In this document: in pieces, positions 47,894 through 60,256 of the stretch | How the letters are laid out: the number at the start of each line of letters is the position of its first letter | Numbering within the stretch: the stretch's first letter is position 1 | DNA from: Triplophysa rosa | Lineage: Eukaryota; Chordata; Actinopteri; Cypriniformes; Nemacheilidae | Direction: 5' to 3' | Assembly: GCF_024868665.1 (NCBI RefSeq) | Contig: NC_079907.1 | Location: forward strand, 21,934,834-21,998,833 | Length of the DNA: 64,000 nt | The notes under the pieces: generated by a model | Seen by the model: the letters and a program-made list of their open reading frames with translations, nothing else | Databases searched by the model: none | What the model was told of the DNA's origin: nothing | Position numbers and translations under genes: made by a program

Positions 47894-48396
47894 GCAACAG
47901 TTTACACTGAAAAAATGCTACTTTTAACAAATTTGAACTATTTTAATGCTTTGGTTGAAACCTTTACTTATTTAACATGAATCAAAAATTTGCACGGGTG
48001 CAAAGTAGGAAGATAATTTCATTCCAGAATAACCTGATATTTAGGAGATCCAAGTCTTGGTTTTAACTTGTGAAAAAATACAACAAAAACCCTGTCATTT
48101 TGTTACTTTTCTCAAGGTTCCAGGTTAAAAAAATAAACGGTTGCTTTTTTAATTAAATTGAAGAGAGGTTACACACAATTGATTGAATTCCTATTTTGGA
48201 ATTAAGTTGGGTCAACTTTAAAATTAATGTTAAAATAACTTATATAAATATACTTATATAAGTTAAATATACTTTATATTATAGTATATTTATAACTTAA
48301 TTTCATATTGTCAAAATAAATAATGCTCTCTGCCCTTCATTTGGCCATGAAGTAAAGGTTAGAGAGTTTGTTTCACCTACTAAGACCACTTGAGGC
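47894..48396. other. AT-rich intronic sequence, nothing recognised
   Basis: Contains an ATATACTTATATAAGTTAAA-type AT-rich self-complementary stretch near 48240-48300. No termini. Confidence 0.45.
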
Positions 48397-48741
48397 TTAA
48401 AGGTCCAGTGTTTGAAATGTAGGTGAATAAAACGCCTCGCCTCCCTTTCGAAGCACTACGGTGGCTGACACAGGACTAAGATGTCGTCACGTTTTCGCTT
48501 CTTTGTCCAAAGGAGATAACATATTTACGAAACGCGCTCTGTAGAGTAGTTTGTCCATTCAGGGCTACTGTAGAAACAACATGGAGAATTCCATGTAAGG
48601 GGACCCGCGGTGTATGTAGATAGGTAATAAAAACATAACGCTTCATTATGTAAGGTCTTTATACACCTATGACATAGGTATTGATATTATATTGCATTTC
48701 TGTCAATAGATCCTCCAAAACATTACACACAGGACCTTTAA
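48397..48741. mobile_element. TTAA-flanked MITE (TTAAAGGTCCAGTGT), intact copy
   Basis: It starts TTAAAGGTCCAGTGTTTGAA and ends ACACACAGGACCTTTAA, with TTAA at both edges. The interior blocks GATGTCGTCACGTTTTCGCT, GGGGACCCGCGGTGTATGTA and CGCTTCATTATGTAAGGTCT are shared with 20891-21285, and in part with 16950-17237. 345 bp, no coding capacity. Confidence 0.87.
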
Positions 48742-51270
48742 GATTAATTGACAGTTATAATTACTGTAAGCTGTTTTAACTAAACAATTTTAAGTAGATT
48801 CAAAAATAGATTCATTTAACTACAGTAAAATGAATTTATATTTTCTTAACAATAAAAAACAGTGCTGGAAATGGCAGAGATTCACGGGGGGGACACTCTA
48901 GTTGGAGCCATATTTTGTATTTTTAAACCATAGATGTTTACGTATGAAATGTGCATGCATGTAGCGTTTGGAGGCCATTTCATGGACAGAGAAGATGGAA
49001 AGTCTCTACATTTTGAGGTGGAACTCCTCTTGAAATTCTCTTCCTGGACTTCGTCCCCCCTCTGTGGTTAATTCAAAAAATACTATAAACTTAATTGTTT
49101 CTTTTAATTTGGTTAAAGGGGAAGGGAGTGTAATTTGCTTTTAGCCAAACTGACCAAAACCGGTTAAAATGGAAACAATTGTTTTACTTTTTAGTGTACT
49201 GCTTGGGTGATATGATCGGACGACGTTGTCATCAGTTAGTTACAGATAACCTCTTACACAGTGAATTTAGTGTGTTTATGAGGAAATGGGCGGTATCTGT
49301 AAAAAACAAATCTCGGCGCATGGTAAAACAGGGTGTGATTGCACATGAGTAATACCTTCAAGATGCTTTGAAGGACGGTCCCTAATAGAATATTCAAACG
49401 TGTCACTACAAGAAGACATAGCCCACAAGTCATATGGACTATGCATATTGTACTACAATGGTGTATTTTAGTATTACAGCCCCAGCCCTTATCGAAAATG
49501 ATAATGATTCACCTCAAAACAGTGCTAAAAAAAGAGCACTCTAGACGTTGTTTAAAACATCTCTTTTTTTGTCTCACTGTGTTGTCTCTATTGAGGTTTT
49601 AAAGAGCGGTGGCGTGGAAGCTGTTCCTGGATCAACATGCTTTGTTATTAGGCTTGTTTAGGGTGCCAAGCACCTCGCACTGGAAGCAGATGAGAGTAGG
49701 CGGGTGCAGTTAGGGGAGCCATCCAGAAACATTCAGCAGAAAGGAAGTATGTTAGACAAAGAAAATATTGTGTTTGTGAAGTACATGCAATTGGAAATAG
49801 TGCTGAATAGAGTCAATTCTGGATTAGACTACACAACTCCCACCTTACTGCTGATTGGCTACAAGGTTGCTTTGGTACTCGGCACGACTCAGTTGTCTAA
49901 AGCGTAATTCGGAAATCGGTTACCCCGCCTTTAAGGTAGAGACTTGCCTGATTAAAATATTGTTTCGAGAGCAGCGAAGAAACCGTTCGACCAGTGCCAA
50001 GCAGGCTGTGGTAGTCAGAGGTGAATAGAGGATGAAAGAAGTCTTTTAAGCACTTTGTGTGTGATTGTATTGTTCCCGTCTTTCTACACCCGACCATGTA
50101 GATGCCTCCCGCTCACCTGCGGTTTGTTTAGGCCTTTGAGGAAAATCTCAAGCGCAGCTCGGCAAACGCTCATTATGTATTGTTTGGCGAGTCTCTGTTG
50201 TGAGTTCTTGGGAGGCTGTTGGTAGAAAAGTGCGACTGCATCAAGCATTGATTCAGAACATCAAAGACGCCCCGGCACGACTGTCATGCAATTACATGCG
50301 ATGAGGAACTTGAAGGGGCTACTGCTGCCTCTGGCTGACTGTGTTGGTGTTTTTATTCACCTGGCTGATAGAACAGGGTCCCAGGAGGAGGGTAATTACT
50401 GTTCCCAACACACGGCGAGGGGGAATAAATCAAACCTGCTGTTTAAATACAGTCGGACACAGATCTAACACCTTGGATGGCTTAATGCAGGGTAGTGTTG
50501 ATATAACAAGAGACTATCCTTGGTAAGCAGACGTGTAATAAGGTGTTAGAAATGTCACTTTTAACTTGTCAAAGAAATATGACCGGCACTCTTTAAAAGC
50601 TTCCGTAACATAAATGCATAAACAACACTGCACCTTACCTTCACCACAATTTAAATTTTCACAAACAAATTGCACAAGCATTTGTACGGTCGTCCAGCAT
50701 CAAATTCAGTACAACAAATATTAACATGACATACAGTACAGGCTACTTATTGTTGTACTTGTGCACTTTACAGTAAAGTACGGAAAACCATGTTTCAATG
50801 CGCTTAACTGTCACAATGCAAATAAACTTAGTGGTACTAAATTCTTAATTTAGGACATAGAGACATAAATCTGCTTTGGGCCAAACACAAAGCTCAGATG
50901 TACCGCCTTCTCTTTTATACAGTGACTTTTATTATGATGAATTGTTGACAATATTATGATACAAGATTCCCAATGAACATTCAAGTCCATTTGTTGAAAA
51001 AAAAAAGTATTTTCCTCAACCATTCTTAAAAACATATAAATAGTATATACATTATCTTAAAAGACTGCTAGCCGCGAGAAACTCCATTCCCCAGGAGAGA
51101 TCGGAGCTAGATGGAAAATAAATGCTGGTAATTGGGCCAATAAATGCTGCTATTTCTCAGATGCAGAATTAAAGCAGGTGACTGTAGAGATAAGAAACTC
51201 CTCCTGATGCTTAATGCATTTACTGATATAGGCAAAACTATAGAGGGAGTCCAGTTTCAGGTAAATAATA
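48742..51270. other. Intronic sequence, nothing recognised
   Basis: No gene or clear repeat. A CACGGGGGGGACACTC phrase near 48883 may be debris of a DNA element. Confidence 0.45.
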
Positions 51271-51276
51271 TACACT

Positions 51277-52274
51277 TTAAAAAACATTGGGTTATTTTTG
51301 TAACCCAATAGTTGGGTTAGAGATATTGGGTCGTTTTCTTGGGTTATTTCTGACGTTTATTGGAACATTTCTGTAACAGCCCAGCCAGTTGGGTTAAAAT
51401 TGAGCAGCGTGAGCGGTTATTTAAAATGTCAAATCTCCATTTTATAAGATGCTAGTTTGCACAGCATCCCAAACCAAAGTCTTGAAGCTGAAATGGTTTC
51501 TTAAATATGGCCAATGGTTTACTTCATTGTCTTCAGCAGTCCGAGTTCGACGGGGTTTCATCTCTAGGACAGGTGCACTAACTTCTCCGTCTCCATCGCT
51601 CATCTGGTATTGGCGCAAAAACTCTCGCGCCCAAGGGTGTAACTTTGGTTTGAGAAGTGGGGGGGACACAAAATGTGGGAAATCTCATTCCTGCATTTAC
51701 ATACGTTTAGGCACTATGGTGAAACAAAATCCATGAAATAATGGATTTTCTGCATGAATTGAGCGAAGTGCGGAAGGAGGGCAGCAAGTGATTTTCTCCA
51801 TAGGGAATTCACTATCATAAACTCAAAATACCTATGTTTTGCATCGTTTTGGATTGTTTAAATCCAACTAGCCTCTGTTCTGTTTATTTATTTATTTCAT
51901 ACTTGTAAATTAATGAATTGCTAGTAACTTTATGATAAAGGAAGTACATTAATAAAACAACTGCAACCAAAACGTATTGTATGTTTGGAAATAAAGAATT
52001 ATAAAGGTATTTCTATGTTGTGCATTAATTGTTTACACGGCAATAAAATAATAATACATTGGATGGCCAAAAATAATAAACAACAAATATAACAATAATT
52101 ATAAAAAATAAATAACATGTTAGCAAAAATAACCCAACAAATGAGTTATTTCATAATCCAACAGTTGGGTTAAACTTGTAACCCAAACAATAAAAAAAAT
52201 AAAAGAACCCAACAATGGGTCGGTGCTTTAGTGACTCAGCATTGGGTTATTTGTTGGGTCAATTGTTTTTAGAA
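51277..52274. mobile_element. AACCCAA/TTGGGTT foldback element
   Basis: The left arm (AAACATTGGGTTATTTTTGT, then AACCCAATAGTTGGGTT) is inverse to the right arm (AACCCAACAAATGAG ... GCATTGGGTTATTTGTTGGG). Both arms are built from repeated TTGGGTT and AACCCAA words. The central 600 bp includes CCCAAGGGTGTAACTTTGGT and GTGGGGGGGACACA, resembling a fragment of another element. No coding capacity. Confidence 0.7.
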
Positions 52275-54348
52275 ACAAGCTGGCCATTAACCTAAATGGA
52301 ACTGAATATCATAGTTGGTAAAGGCCAGCATCTGCTGTATGTTCTGGTGACATATTCATTCATTTTTAAATTATCCCCTCGATCTATTACAGTTGTATGT
52401 GCTTCATCTGTGTCATATTTGTTTTTATTTTGTTTTGTTTTGTGGGGGGGATTTTGGGCAACTGGGCAAAACAGTCGGTCACACTTAACTTATGTCATTA
52501 AAATAACCCAAATGGTCTACTCCTATATAAATATTTAATTTACATATGGGGTTATGTTTACCATGTGGTTAATGATGCTCTAGATGAAATTAAAACCTAC
52601 AAATGTGTTGCACCCCCCTTTGGGACATATAAAAACATAAAGTACCAAGTAGTTCCATACACTGTACAATATTTTACATTTGAATATTGAAGTATTTTAC
52701 AGATCCCTTAAAAAGGAAGCCTTTACAGTGTTTGTACAATACCAATGCAAAAACTCCAACAACTTCATTGTAGGACATGAAGAAAAGAAAATCCTTAAGG
52801 AACCAATAACAGAATCATGTATTGTTGGAACAGAAAAGGTGTAGACCAAAGCAATCTTGTAGACTCTTTTTATAAAAAACCATGCTTGAGAAAAACTGCC
52901 CAATTATTGTAGATGTGCTGAAAGCAGTTCAGGTGCAGACTGACAGTTGTTCTCTCTTTCTTAATGGTGTGTAGTTCTGGAAGATTTTCCACTATGTGAC
53001 CTGCTTCAGTGTAAATTCATTCAGAATGTCTCTCAGACTTGTTTACCACACCTGATGTGTATCTTCAAACTACCACAGGCCTTTTGTTTACCTGTTTTTT
53101 AGCCCAAACTGACAGTTTAGTACACGGTCTCTTGTCCTTCGTGTGTTTAAACAAACATATAAGAACAACAGATACATCGCTCTGCAATGGAAAAGTAACT
53201 AGTTGGTGATACGGTGCGTTTGGGGTTCTCGGATATTCTGGACCTTATACGTGGCTATTTTATAAACAATAGCAGAAGTGATGCTTGCCTTAGCAGGTGC
53301 AAGTAATGAGATGTGTCCTTGGACTCAGAACACAGAGTGTTAATCCCAGGCATATGTGATTGGAGTGCACAAAGGATTGGGGTCACATTGACCTCAGAAC
53401 GGAGAGACTGAGCCCGGGTGCCAAGGTCCCTGTTAAAGAGACATGGAAATTTCTACAAGCAACCAATCCATCCCTGTGGATTCACTCTTTATTACTGACA
53501 GAGCGAGAGAGGCCTTGCCGGTAGACCAGACAAAATCATGGGGTTATGAAAAGAACAGGCTTCTGCACACATAATAACAACTGCATTAGCCTTTTTGCCA
53601 ATTTCCTCAGTCAAAGTGGAACATTGTACATGGTGGGTACCATATTTCCGTCCAAAAGAAGACTGCAGCTTTATAGACAGAAGCAAGATGAAAAACTACC
53701 TTTGAAGACAGGTGAAAGGAAACATACGCATTGAAATGAAAATATACGGTACGTCTTCACGGGAAAAAGTGCTTGAGCTTTACGTTTTCGCAAATGCAAT
53801 TTAATCCGGTGAAAACAGCATGATTGCCGACGCGCTGCTGGAGGATGAATGGGTGGACTACATTTACAACCACATTTTATGCAGAAAGGCCAGCACCATC
53901 ACTCATTGAAAGCTATGATGGTGAAAATAGACTCTGTCAGACATGCGATTTTAATGCTGAGTTAATGCTGAGGACATCAATGCGTGTGGCATCCTATTAA
54001 CATGGGGCCACGATGGCTCTCAGGCTGTTAAAATCAATGTAAAAGTGTCAGATGCACACTAGTCTGCTGTCATTTCTTGTCGCCATTGCCTATCTTAGCC
54101 TTTATGGCTTCAGTTTTGGCTTTGGTTCAAAAATTCTATACCTGAATTTGGCCTAAATCTAAACAGTTTTTTTATGATAACACCAAACTGAAATTGGCCA
54201 AATGAAGCAGATGTGGCCTAGTGTGAACAGTCAGGATGAAATTCCTGCGATTGTATTTTAGCATTCTTGACATTTATCTCACTCATGATCATTGAAACAA
54301 GCTTCAGATTCAGTACCGTAATAAACTAAAAAAAATGAAAAACATATA
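52275..54348. other. Intronic sequence, nothing recognised
   Basis: Includes a T- and G-rich stretch near 52420-52450. Open frames are short and unsupported. Confidence 0.5.
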
Positions 54349-54853
54349 TTAAAGCTACAGTTTGTAAAAACCGCCGCTAGAGGGCGCACGATCAAAACAA
54401 CAACAATGGCGTAGCTTGATGACGCTGTGAAGGAGCGTGGAATGATGGGATCTGTTGTCTTCAACTCCACCGCTAATGGCCATCAATCAGACGAGAACAA
54501 GAAATCATGTTAGCGGATGATGTAAAGTTTTATAAATGTTGCGTATAATTGTGGTCCATGGATAAGTGACTGCCCGAAACAAGCTAGTGGCTTGCTAGAC
54601 GCTAGACACTACTTCCGCATTTGTCCACGACACTGTCGTCATGCGGTTTCTACGTCAGTAAAGGAGGTAACGCGGATATGACGCCAATGACACGGGCGAC
54701 TGCACAGGGTCACTGTTTAGAATGCGTATTTTCTCAAGATTTACAAGTAGTTTGAAACATTCGCGATATTGTTAGTACTCAGCTGAACAAAATATATAAC
54801 ACTGGCCTAGTGGATGTTGGATATTTTACTGCAAAATTGTTACCCTTTATTAA
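54349..54853. mobile_element. TTAAAGCTACAGTTTGTAA-type MITE, right end decayed
   Basis: It starts TTAAAGCTACAGTTTGTAAA and carries CCGCCGCTAGAGGGCGCACG. It ends near ATATTTTACTGCAAAATTGT then TACCCTTTATTAA, where an ideal end would read TTACA...CTTTAA. It shares only the TTAAAG start with the other TTAA families here. About 505 bp, non-coding. Confidence 0.65.
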
Positions 54854-56593
54854 ATGATCTTATACCATTTGCCAGGCTAGGGCCTTGAGACATGTTTAGA
54901 AGAGTGTCTGACACACATTTAAAATCTGAACAAACTCACGAAGAAAATTGGATTTGAATTGGTCAGTACATTGCGAACCGCACCGAATAATTTCAAGTAT
55001 AAAATCCCATGCATGCCATTTTCCACACCTGTAAAGTTCCATAATGTCTCCCACACGAAATGGCCTTTCTCAAAGCGTTATAACACAAGCCTTTTCATAA
55101 TAACCTGCATACAGATAAATTCGTAACTGCAGTGGGAAAAGAAAAGAAAGAAACATAATTATGTTTTCCTGCGATGTGTCATGGGTATGCGAGTGGCGGG
55201 GATGATGTGAAAGAACAAGTGAAGAAGTGACAGGGAAATAGAAAAGGATGTGGAAGGATAGAAGAAAAACTATTTCAGGCCGAGTGTAATTGGAGATTTG
55301 AAAGACAGCCGTCGAGCTATGATAGGTGGATATAATGTGATTACAGGCATGCTCCCTATGGCCTGCTCAGGTTTAATCATATCGCAGGCCGGCGCTGAGT
55401 TCACTCGAGCTCCACGGCTCTCTGCTGCGTGCCGTCTGCCAGCCGGTTTTATCTTACTACAAGTGGGGGATAACATATAGCCCATAACTTGCTGTCAGAC
55501 GGAGCTTGCCAAATGGAGATGCGCGTCACATGATTTGTTTCATTTACATTCATGAGCGGAGCACATTATTGTGGTTACTATGAAGTTAAGGTTAAGTTGT
55601 AGATTATCTACCACTCAATATAAATTCAATTGCTGGATGTTAAATGCATAAAGTACTGAAGCATTCGGGCATTCAGCCATCTGAAAATGTACTTACTGTT
55701 ACCAATTGCAGGATGATTTTCGCAATAAGAAGCGCTAAACACAGTATTTTTTTTATCTTGATCAAGTCATATACTGTAACAGCTTGGTGTTCAAGAAACT
55801 AGTGCAACAGTATTCCAATAGAACTAGTTTTCTAATATCTATCATTCTGTTTACTGATACGGATTGGGATTTCTCACCACAAAGGTGAATTACTATTGTC
55901 TTGCTATTACTATTGAGAGTAACCCATTAGACATGTGAAGTGACATACGCAAACACAAGCTATCGCAAGAATTTAGCAACACAGTGTGGAAGCAATTTTA
56001 TAAAAAGCGCTGCGTAGTTTCTCCATCCACACACAATCCATTAGACTGAGTTAAGAGCAAGGACAATATTTGACCTGCAGCATCACTTTCAGTCACATTG
56101 GCCCTAAAAAGATTTTGAGTTTAATGCACTAAAGGGAAAGTAATGGAGGTCTTAGCCAGCATTTAGATTATATCTCATTGACAGTTTGAGGTTAATAATA
56201 AAATCATTACATCAAAGCTCACACTTGCCATTATGCGTTAGTACATAAAACTCAAAATGCGTTTTAGGGTCAAAGTGACTTTCAGTGATGGAGCGGGTTG
56301 TATGGGATATCAAATCAAGGTGAAAAATGTCAAACACTGTGGCATCTAGAATCATAGACATTCATTTCTGTATGATTTTATGTCTTGGAAGATGCCTGAC
56401 ACCCATAAAATAATATGTAATTTCCTCTATAATGTTGAGCTGCTCTGTGAGAATAACTGACAGGTTTGATGTGGTCACGACTGAAATCACAACCCTCCGC
56501 AGGGAGCATCAGCCCTACGCACATAGATCTTATGACAACCCCACGGTTTTTGGCATCTCAACATTATTCATTCAGGGAAATTAGGAATAAAAT
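54854..56593. other. Intronic sequence; 55260-55560 is a candidate conserved segment
   Basis: The 55260-55560 part is balanced and non-repetitive (for example GGTTTAATCATATCGCAGGC and CATTTACATTCATGAGCGGA). There is no splice-bounded frame. The remainder has nothing recognisable. Confidence 0.35.
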
Positions 56594-56697
56594 TAAGTTC
56601 AAGTTCATTTTATTTGTATAGCACCTTTCAACAGCCACTAGACTGACCAGGTGCTTCACAGACAAAGCATCGAACATAACACACACACACACACTAA
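56594..56697. repeat. Retroposon-tail-like sequence ending in a (CA)n tract
   Basis: GTTCAAGTTCATTTTATTTG then TATAGCACCTTTCA and GGTGCTTCACAGACAAAGCA resemble a frequent fish retroposon 3' segment (TTTATTTGTATAGCGCCTTT). An interrupted (AC)n tract follows at about 56678-56695. Confidence 0.5.
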
Positions 56698-56727
56698 GAA
56701 TGGGAATAAAAAATTTAAAAAAAAAAT

Positions 56728-57062
56728 TGAAAGATATTTGGAAGAATGCTTATAACCGGACAGATTTTGCCCCCCATTGACTCCCATAGTAGGAAAAAAT
56801 ACAATGGTAGTCAAAAGTGCCCCAGAACTGTTTGCTGTCCAACAATCTTCAAAATGTCTTCTTTTGTGTTCAACAGAAGTAATTTTTCCTACTATGATAG
56901 TGAATAGGGGGCAAAATATGTCTGGTTATAAGCATTCTTCCAAATATCTTTCTCTGTGTACATCAGAACAAAGACACTTATACAGACACTTATACTTGAG
57001 AACAACTCAAGGGTGAGTAAATGATGACAGAATTTTCTTTTTTGGGTGAAGTATCCCTTTAA
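56728..57062. mobile_element. GTTCACC-type foldback MITE, left end truncated
   Basis: It starts inside the left arm (GAAAGATATTTGGAAGAATG) and keeps the whole right arm to GGGTGAAGTATCCCTTTAA. The inner palindrome CCCCCATTGACTCCCATAGT / ACTATGATAGTGAATAGGGG is closest to the copy at 35567-37526. An A-rich run lies at the break. Confidence 0.83.
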
Positions 57063-58038
57063 CAGTGAATGTGACTCAGAATAAAGAAAAGAATAATGAC
57101 TTTAAATCCAAGAAACCATTCTCGTTGGTTAAGAGGGTAGCAGCACAATTTCATTTTTACAAATTAGCAGGCAAGATACTTTCTTGACGGATAAAGTAAG
57201 CAAAGGAATGAAAAATAAAAAGCTCTGAATTACAGACAGAGTTGTCTCTATTACTGCTGGCCTCTCCTATCTATCATTTTAATTATTAATCTACATATCT
57301 TAAAAAAACAATGCTTTTAAAACATTTCAAGGTGTGATCTGAAGTTTAATTCCCTCACACAAGGTTTCTTTTCGCTGACACCACTTACAAGTGCTCAACA
57401 GGAAGGGCACAGATGCCAGCTCATAGGATAGAGACGATTAATCTCCCTCCCTCCATCCTCATCACGCCGATGAGAAAGGGGGATGTTGGGGGGGTCTTAG
57501 CAAAACGGCAATTAGAAAAGAAATCGCAGGGCATTTCGCGAATCATGATATGTACAGCGACTGGCCTCCACCACTTTTCTTCAATTCGATGAGCAACGGT
57601 GGAGAACTATCCTTGGTCCTCCTCAAAACTCAATTCAGTGACCAACAGCTAAGAGAAAAGGTGTCTTTCAAAACTGCTGTTCAGATGCAGTTATGCTTCA
57701 CTTCTCTATGTTTATGTGTGATGCAATTACTGTATGTACCCGTGTTGTTTTCGTGGCTGCCGTGTGCTTGTGTCTGTCATGTTCTTTACATTCCTGTCTA
57801 TGCTGATTTTTTCTGTTTTTCTGTGACTGGATCTTTCTTAATTTGGTGTCTGTCAAGTGCTTGAGTCTGTGGTCTTGGTGTCATGTTCGTCTGAGGTGTC
57901 TCTGTGTCTATGTTGTTTCGATGGTGATTCTGTCTAATGTTGTGTCTTGATGCTAAACAACACAAACGCGTTAAATATCATCAAAGCATTTGAACGTGCT
58001 CTAGTAATTTTCTTTGTGATTGGCTCTTCACGTAAACT
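57063..58038. other. Intronic sequence, nothing recognised
   Basis: The 104-codon frame at 57550-57864 is T-, G- and C-biased with no recognisable domain. Confidence 0.5.
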
Positions 58039-58625
58039 AGGGCTGTGTCCGAAATTGCCCACTATACCCTCATTCACTATTCCCTACATGAGTTCACTAA
58101 CATAGTACACTTTAAGGAGCGGGTAAAAACGAGGTGCACTGGAAACGCTGCGGGCGCCGAGACGCGGGAATTCCTTCGGCGCGAGCGTCACGATAGATGG
58201 CTAGCAGCTAGCCGTGAGCAGGGGAAGACTGGCCACCTGGCGTTCCGGGCGTTTTCCCGTTGGGCCACTATCGTTTGGGGCTGGATTGGATGCATTGGCC
58301 CCTCAGACGGATGTAGTATAAATGCGAATGAACGCAACGTGAATGCAAAAGACACGTATGCATGCCACGCCCCCCCCCCCCCTCCCCGGTCAACAGACCT
58401 ATCCATGCGCAACCCCCCACCACCCCCCGTCGACAGAAATGGTGGAGGGCCGATGTGGGCCTAAACATGCCAGGGCCGATTTTTTTCCCAGACCAGCCCT
58501 GGCCGTGAGTACACTCGTTATTATGATGCATCATGGGATTGAATGAGTGCACTCAACACTAAAAATGGATGTCCCCTCAAATAGTGCACTATATTAGGAT
58601 ATAGGGGGCTATTTCGGACGCAGCA
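58039..58625. mobile_element. Foldback MITE with GGGCTGTGTCCGAAAT ends, split by a hAT MITE
   Basis: The left end AGGGCTGTGTCCGAAATTGC is mirrored by GGCTATTTCGGACGCAGC. Matching inner arms carry CACTATACCCTC, GTACACTTTAAGGAG and, on the right, GAGTGCACTC and TAGTGCACTATATTAGG. The hAT insertion at 58219-58501 lies in the middle. Excluding it and one duplication copy, the element is about 295 bp. Confidence 0.8.
58219..58501. mobile_element. hAT-type MITE (CAGGGGAAGACTGG) with perfect 8-bp target duplication
   Basis: The left end CAGGGGAAGACTGGCC and the right end CCCAGACCAGCCCTG are inverted with mismatches (CAGGGG/CAGGGC, GACTGG/GTCTGG). GCCGTGAG is duplicated exactly at 58211-58218 and 58502-58509. 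A run of 14 C and CCCCCCACCACCCCCC lie inside. At 283 bp it is non-coding; the overlapping 139-codon open frame is an artefact of the nest. Confidence 0.9.
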
Positions 58626-60018
58626 AATATTTCAGTTTTACTTCTCATGTTGCATTTCAGGATAGTGACAGTATTCACAACAATTACACTTTTATTAGCA
58701 ATTGTATGCATTCTATTTACATTTGTACCACTACACTATGGATTAGTGTTTTATTAGCTTTTTTAAGTAAATTTCCTTAAAAACGGTGTGCAAAAAAATT
58801 AAGCAAATTAACACAAAAAAATAAATATTTTCAGTGTATTACAGTTAAAATATCAATAAAGATGCATCACATCATTCAAACATTTCAAAATTGTGCAGCT
58901 TGTTTTTAAAACCTGGTGCCAAACAGTGATGAAGAACAAGTGTTCTCCTTTCTTTTAGAATAGTGTAGAATGTGAAATGTGTCTAATTTTGATATAACGC
59001 AAGCCCAGTGAAAACGTTCTCCTGATCCTGTAATTATGAATGTTTTGGAATATTTTAGCAGTTACAAGCACAATCAAAGAATAGATAATTGTTTGTCATA
59101 TTCATTTTGCCTTACCTTGTTGAAAGCAGTGCATTATTGAAGCCAACATAATTATATAATATCATGTGCCAACTGAAACAGAGCCATTTTTGTCATTACT
59201 TTCCCTTTCAATTGCAGGTTGGACAACATACAGTATTTGAATGCAGAAAAGGTAAAAGACAGTGTCATCATGTCTTCATTTTAAGGTGTAGCACATCACT
59301 ATACTGTAGCTACCAGATGCAGAGAGGCTTGTTTGGATATAAGGTACATGATGTTCAGATTCAACTGCAATGCTAATGATCCGTAGCCATGAAGAATGCA
59401 CTGCTCTTACTCTAGTAAGCCGGTGGTGATTAACAGAGCTAAGAGCTATGCTAATGTACAAAGACATGTGTCTTTATTGATGGCTTAGCTTGCAGCAATG
59501 CATTATGTGCAGTGTCAAAGTCACCAGAAGCATTCCTCTGTACTCTAAGGACAAGTACGGACGGACACACGCGCATTCATGCACATAAATTCAACCGCAA
59601 CAGAGGAAGTGTCCCAACTAATGTATTCTCACGGATACTGTCCAACTAGCATGCTTCTTGCCCAGTGGGAGCACTTAGCACCGAGCCAAACTGCCCATAA
59701 AGTTAAGCCCTACAACACAACTACGTGCCGTGAAAAGCCAAACCAGCACATATTCAAAATCCATAAAGGGCTCGCAAAACATGCTTAGAATAGACCAGAA
59801 AACAGTTATTAAACAAGCAAATATACAACAGCAGAGTCTAAGAGAGGGTCTCATGAGACACTACATAGGAAAAGCGGTAAAGACAATAGATGGATAGATT
59901 GGATAAAAAAATACCTGTATTCCAGTCTACTTTCTACTTTTAGTTTTTCTGACAATTCTACAAACATGTTGTATAACAGCTGGTTTCTGAAAACTCGTAC
60001 CTGAAAGAATTGTTAATG
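58626..60018. other. Intronic sequence, nothing recognised
   Basis: AT-rich. No gene or repeat termini were found. Confidence 0.5.
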
Positions 60019-60256
60019 TTAGATATGCACCTATATATCAGCCAATAATCGGTCAGTCAAAAGAGGACAGGAAAATGCAATGAATTTGTGCTCTGTATAT
60101 AGAAAATGTTAAGAACCAACACCGGTTTGATATTCAATATTTGTATTTATCAAATTATAAACATTTGGAAAGTTAAGAAATAGAATTAAACCTTCAGAAT
60201 CGATATCGGCAGATATTACTCTGAATAATTGGCTATAGGTATCGGTGCATCTCTAA
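60019..60256. mobile_element. Inverted-repeat MITE, TTAGAGATGCACCGAT-like ends
   Basis: The left end TTAGATATGCACCTATATAT (then CAGCCAATAATCGG) is mirrored by TTGGCTATAGGTATCGGTGC then ATCTCTAA. The interior contains AATCGATATCGGCAGATATT. 238 bp, with the left end more decayed than the right. Known: GATGCACCGAT elements are common in fish. Confidence 0.75.

Noticed and set aside
57550..57864. 104-codon frame with many Cys and hydrophobic residues, considered as a membrane protein
   Set aside because: It comes from a TGTGTCT-rich low-complexity stretch and shows no conserved pattern.
58045..58464. 139-codon open frame
   Set aside because: It runs through the border of a hAT MITE nested in a foldback element and across a C run; an artefact of repeat sequence.
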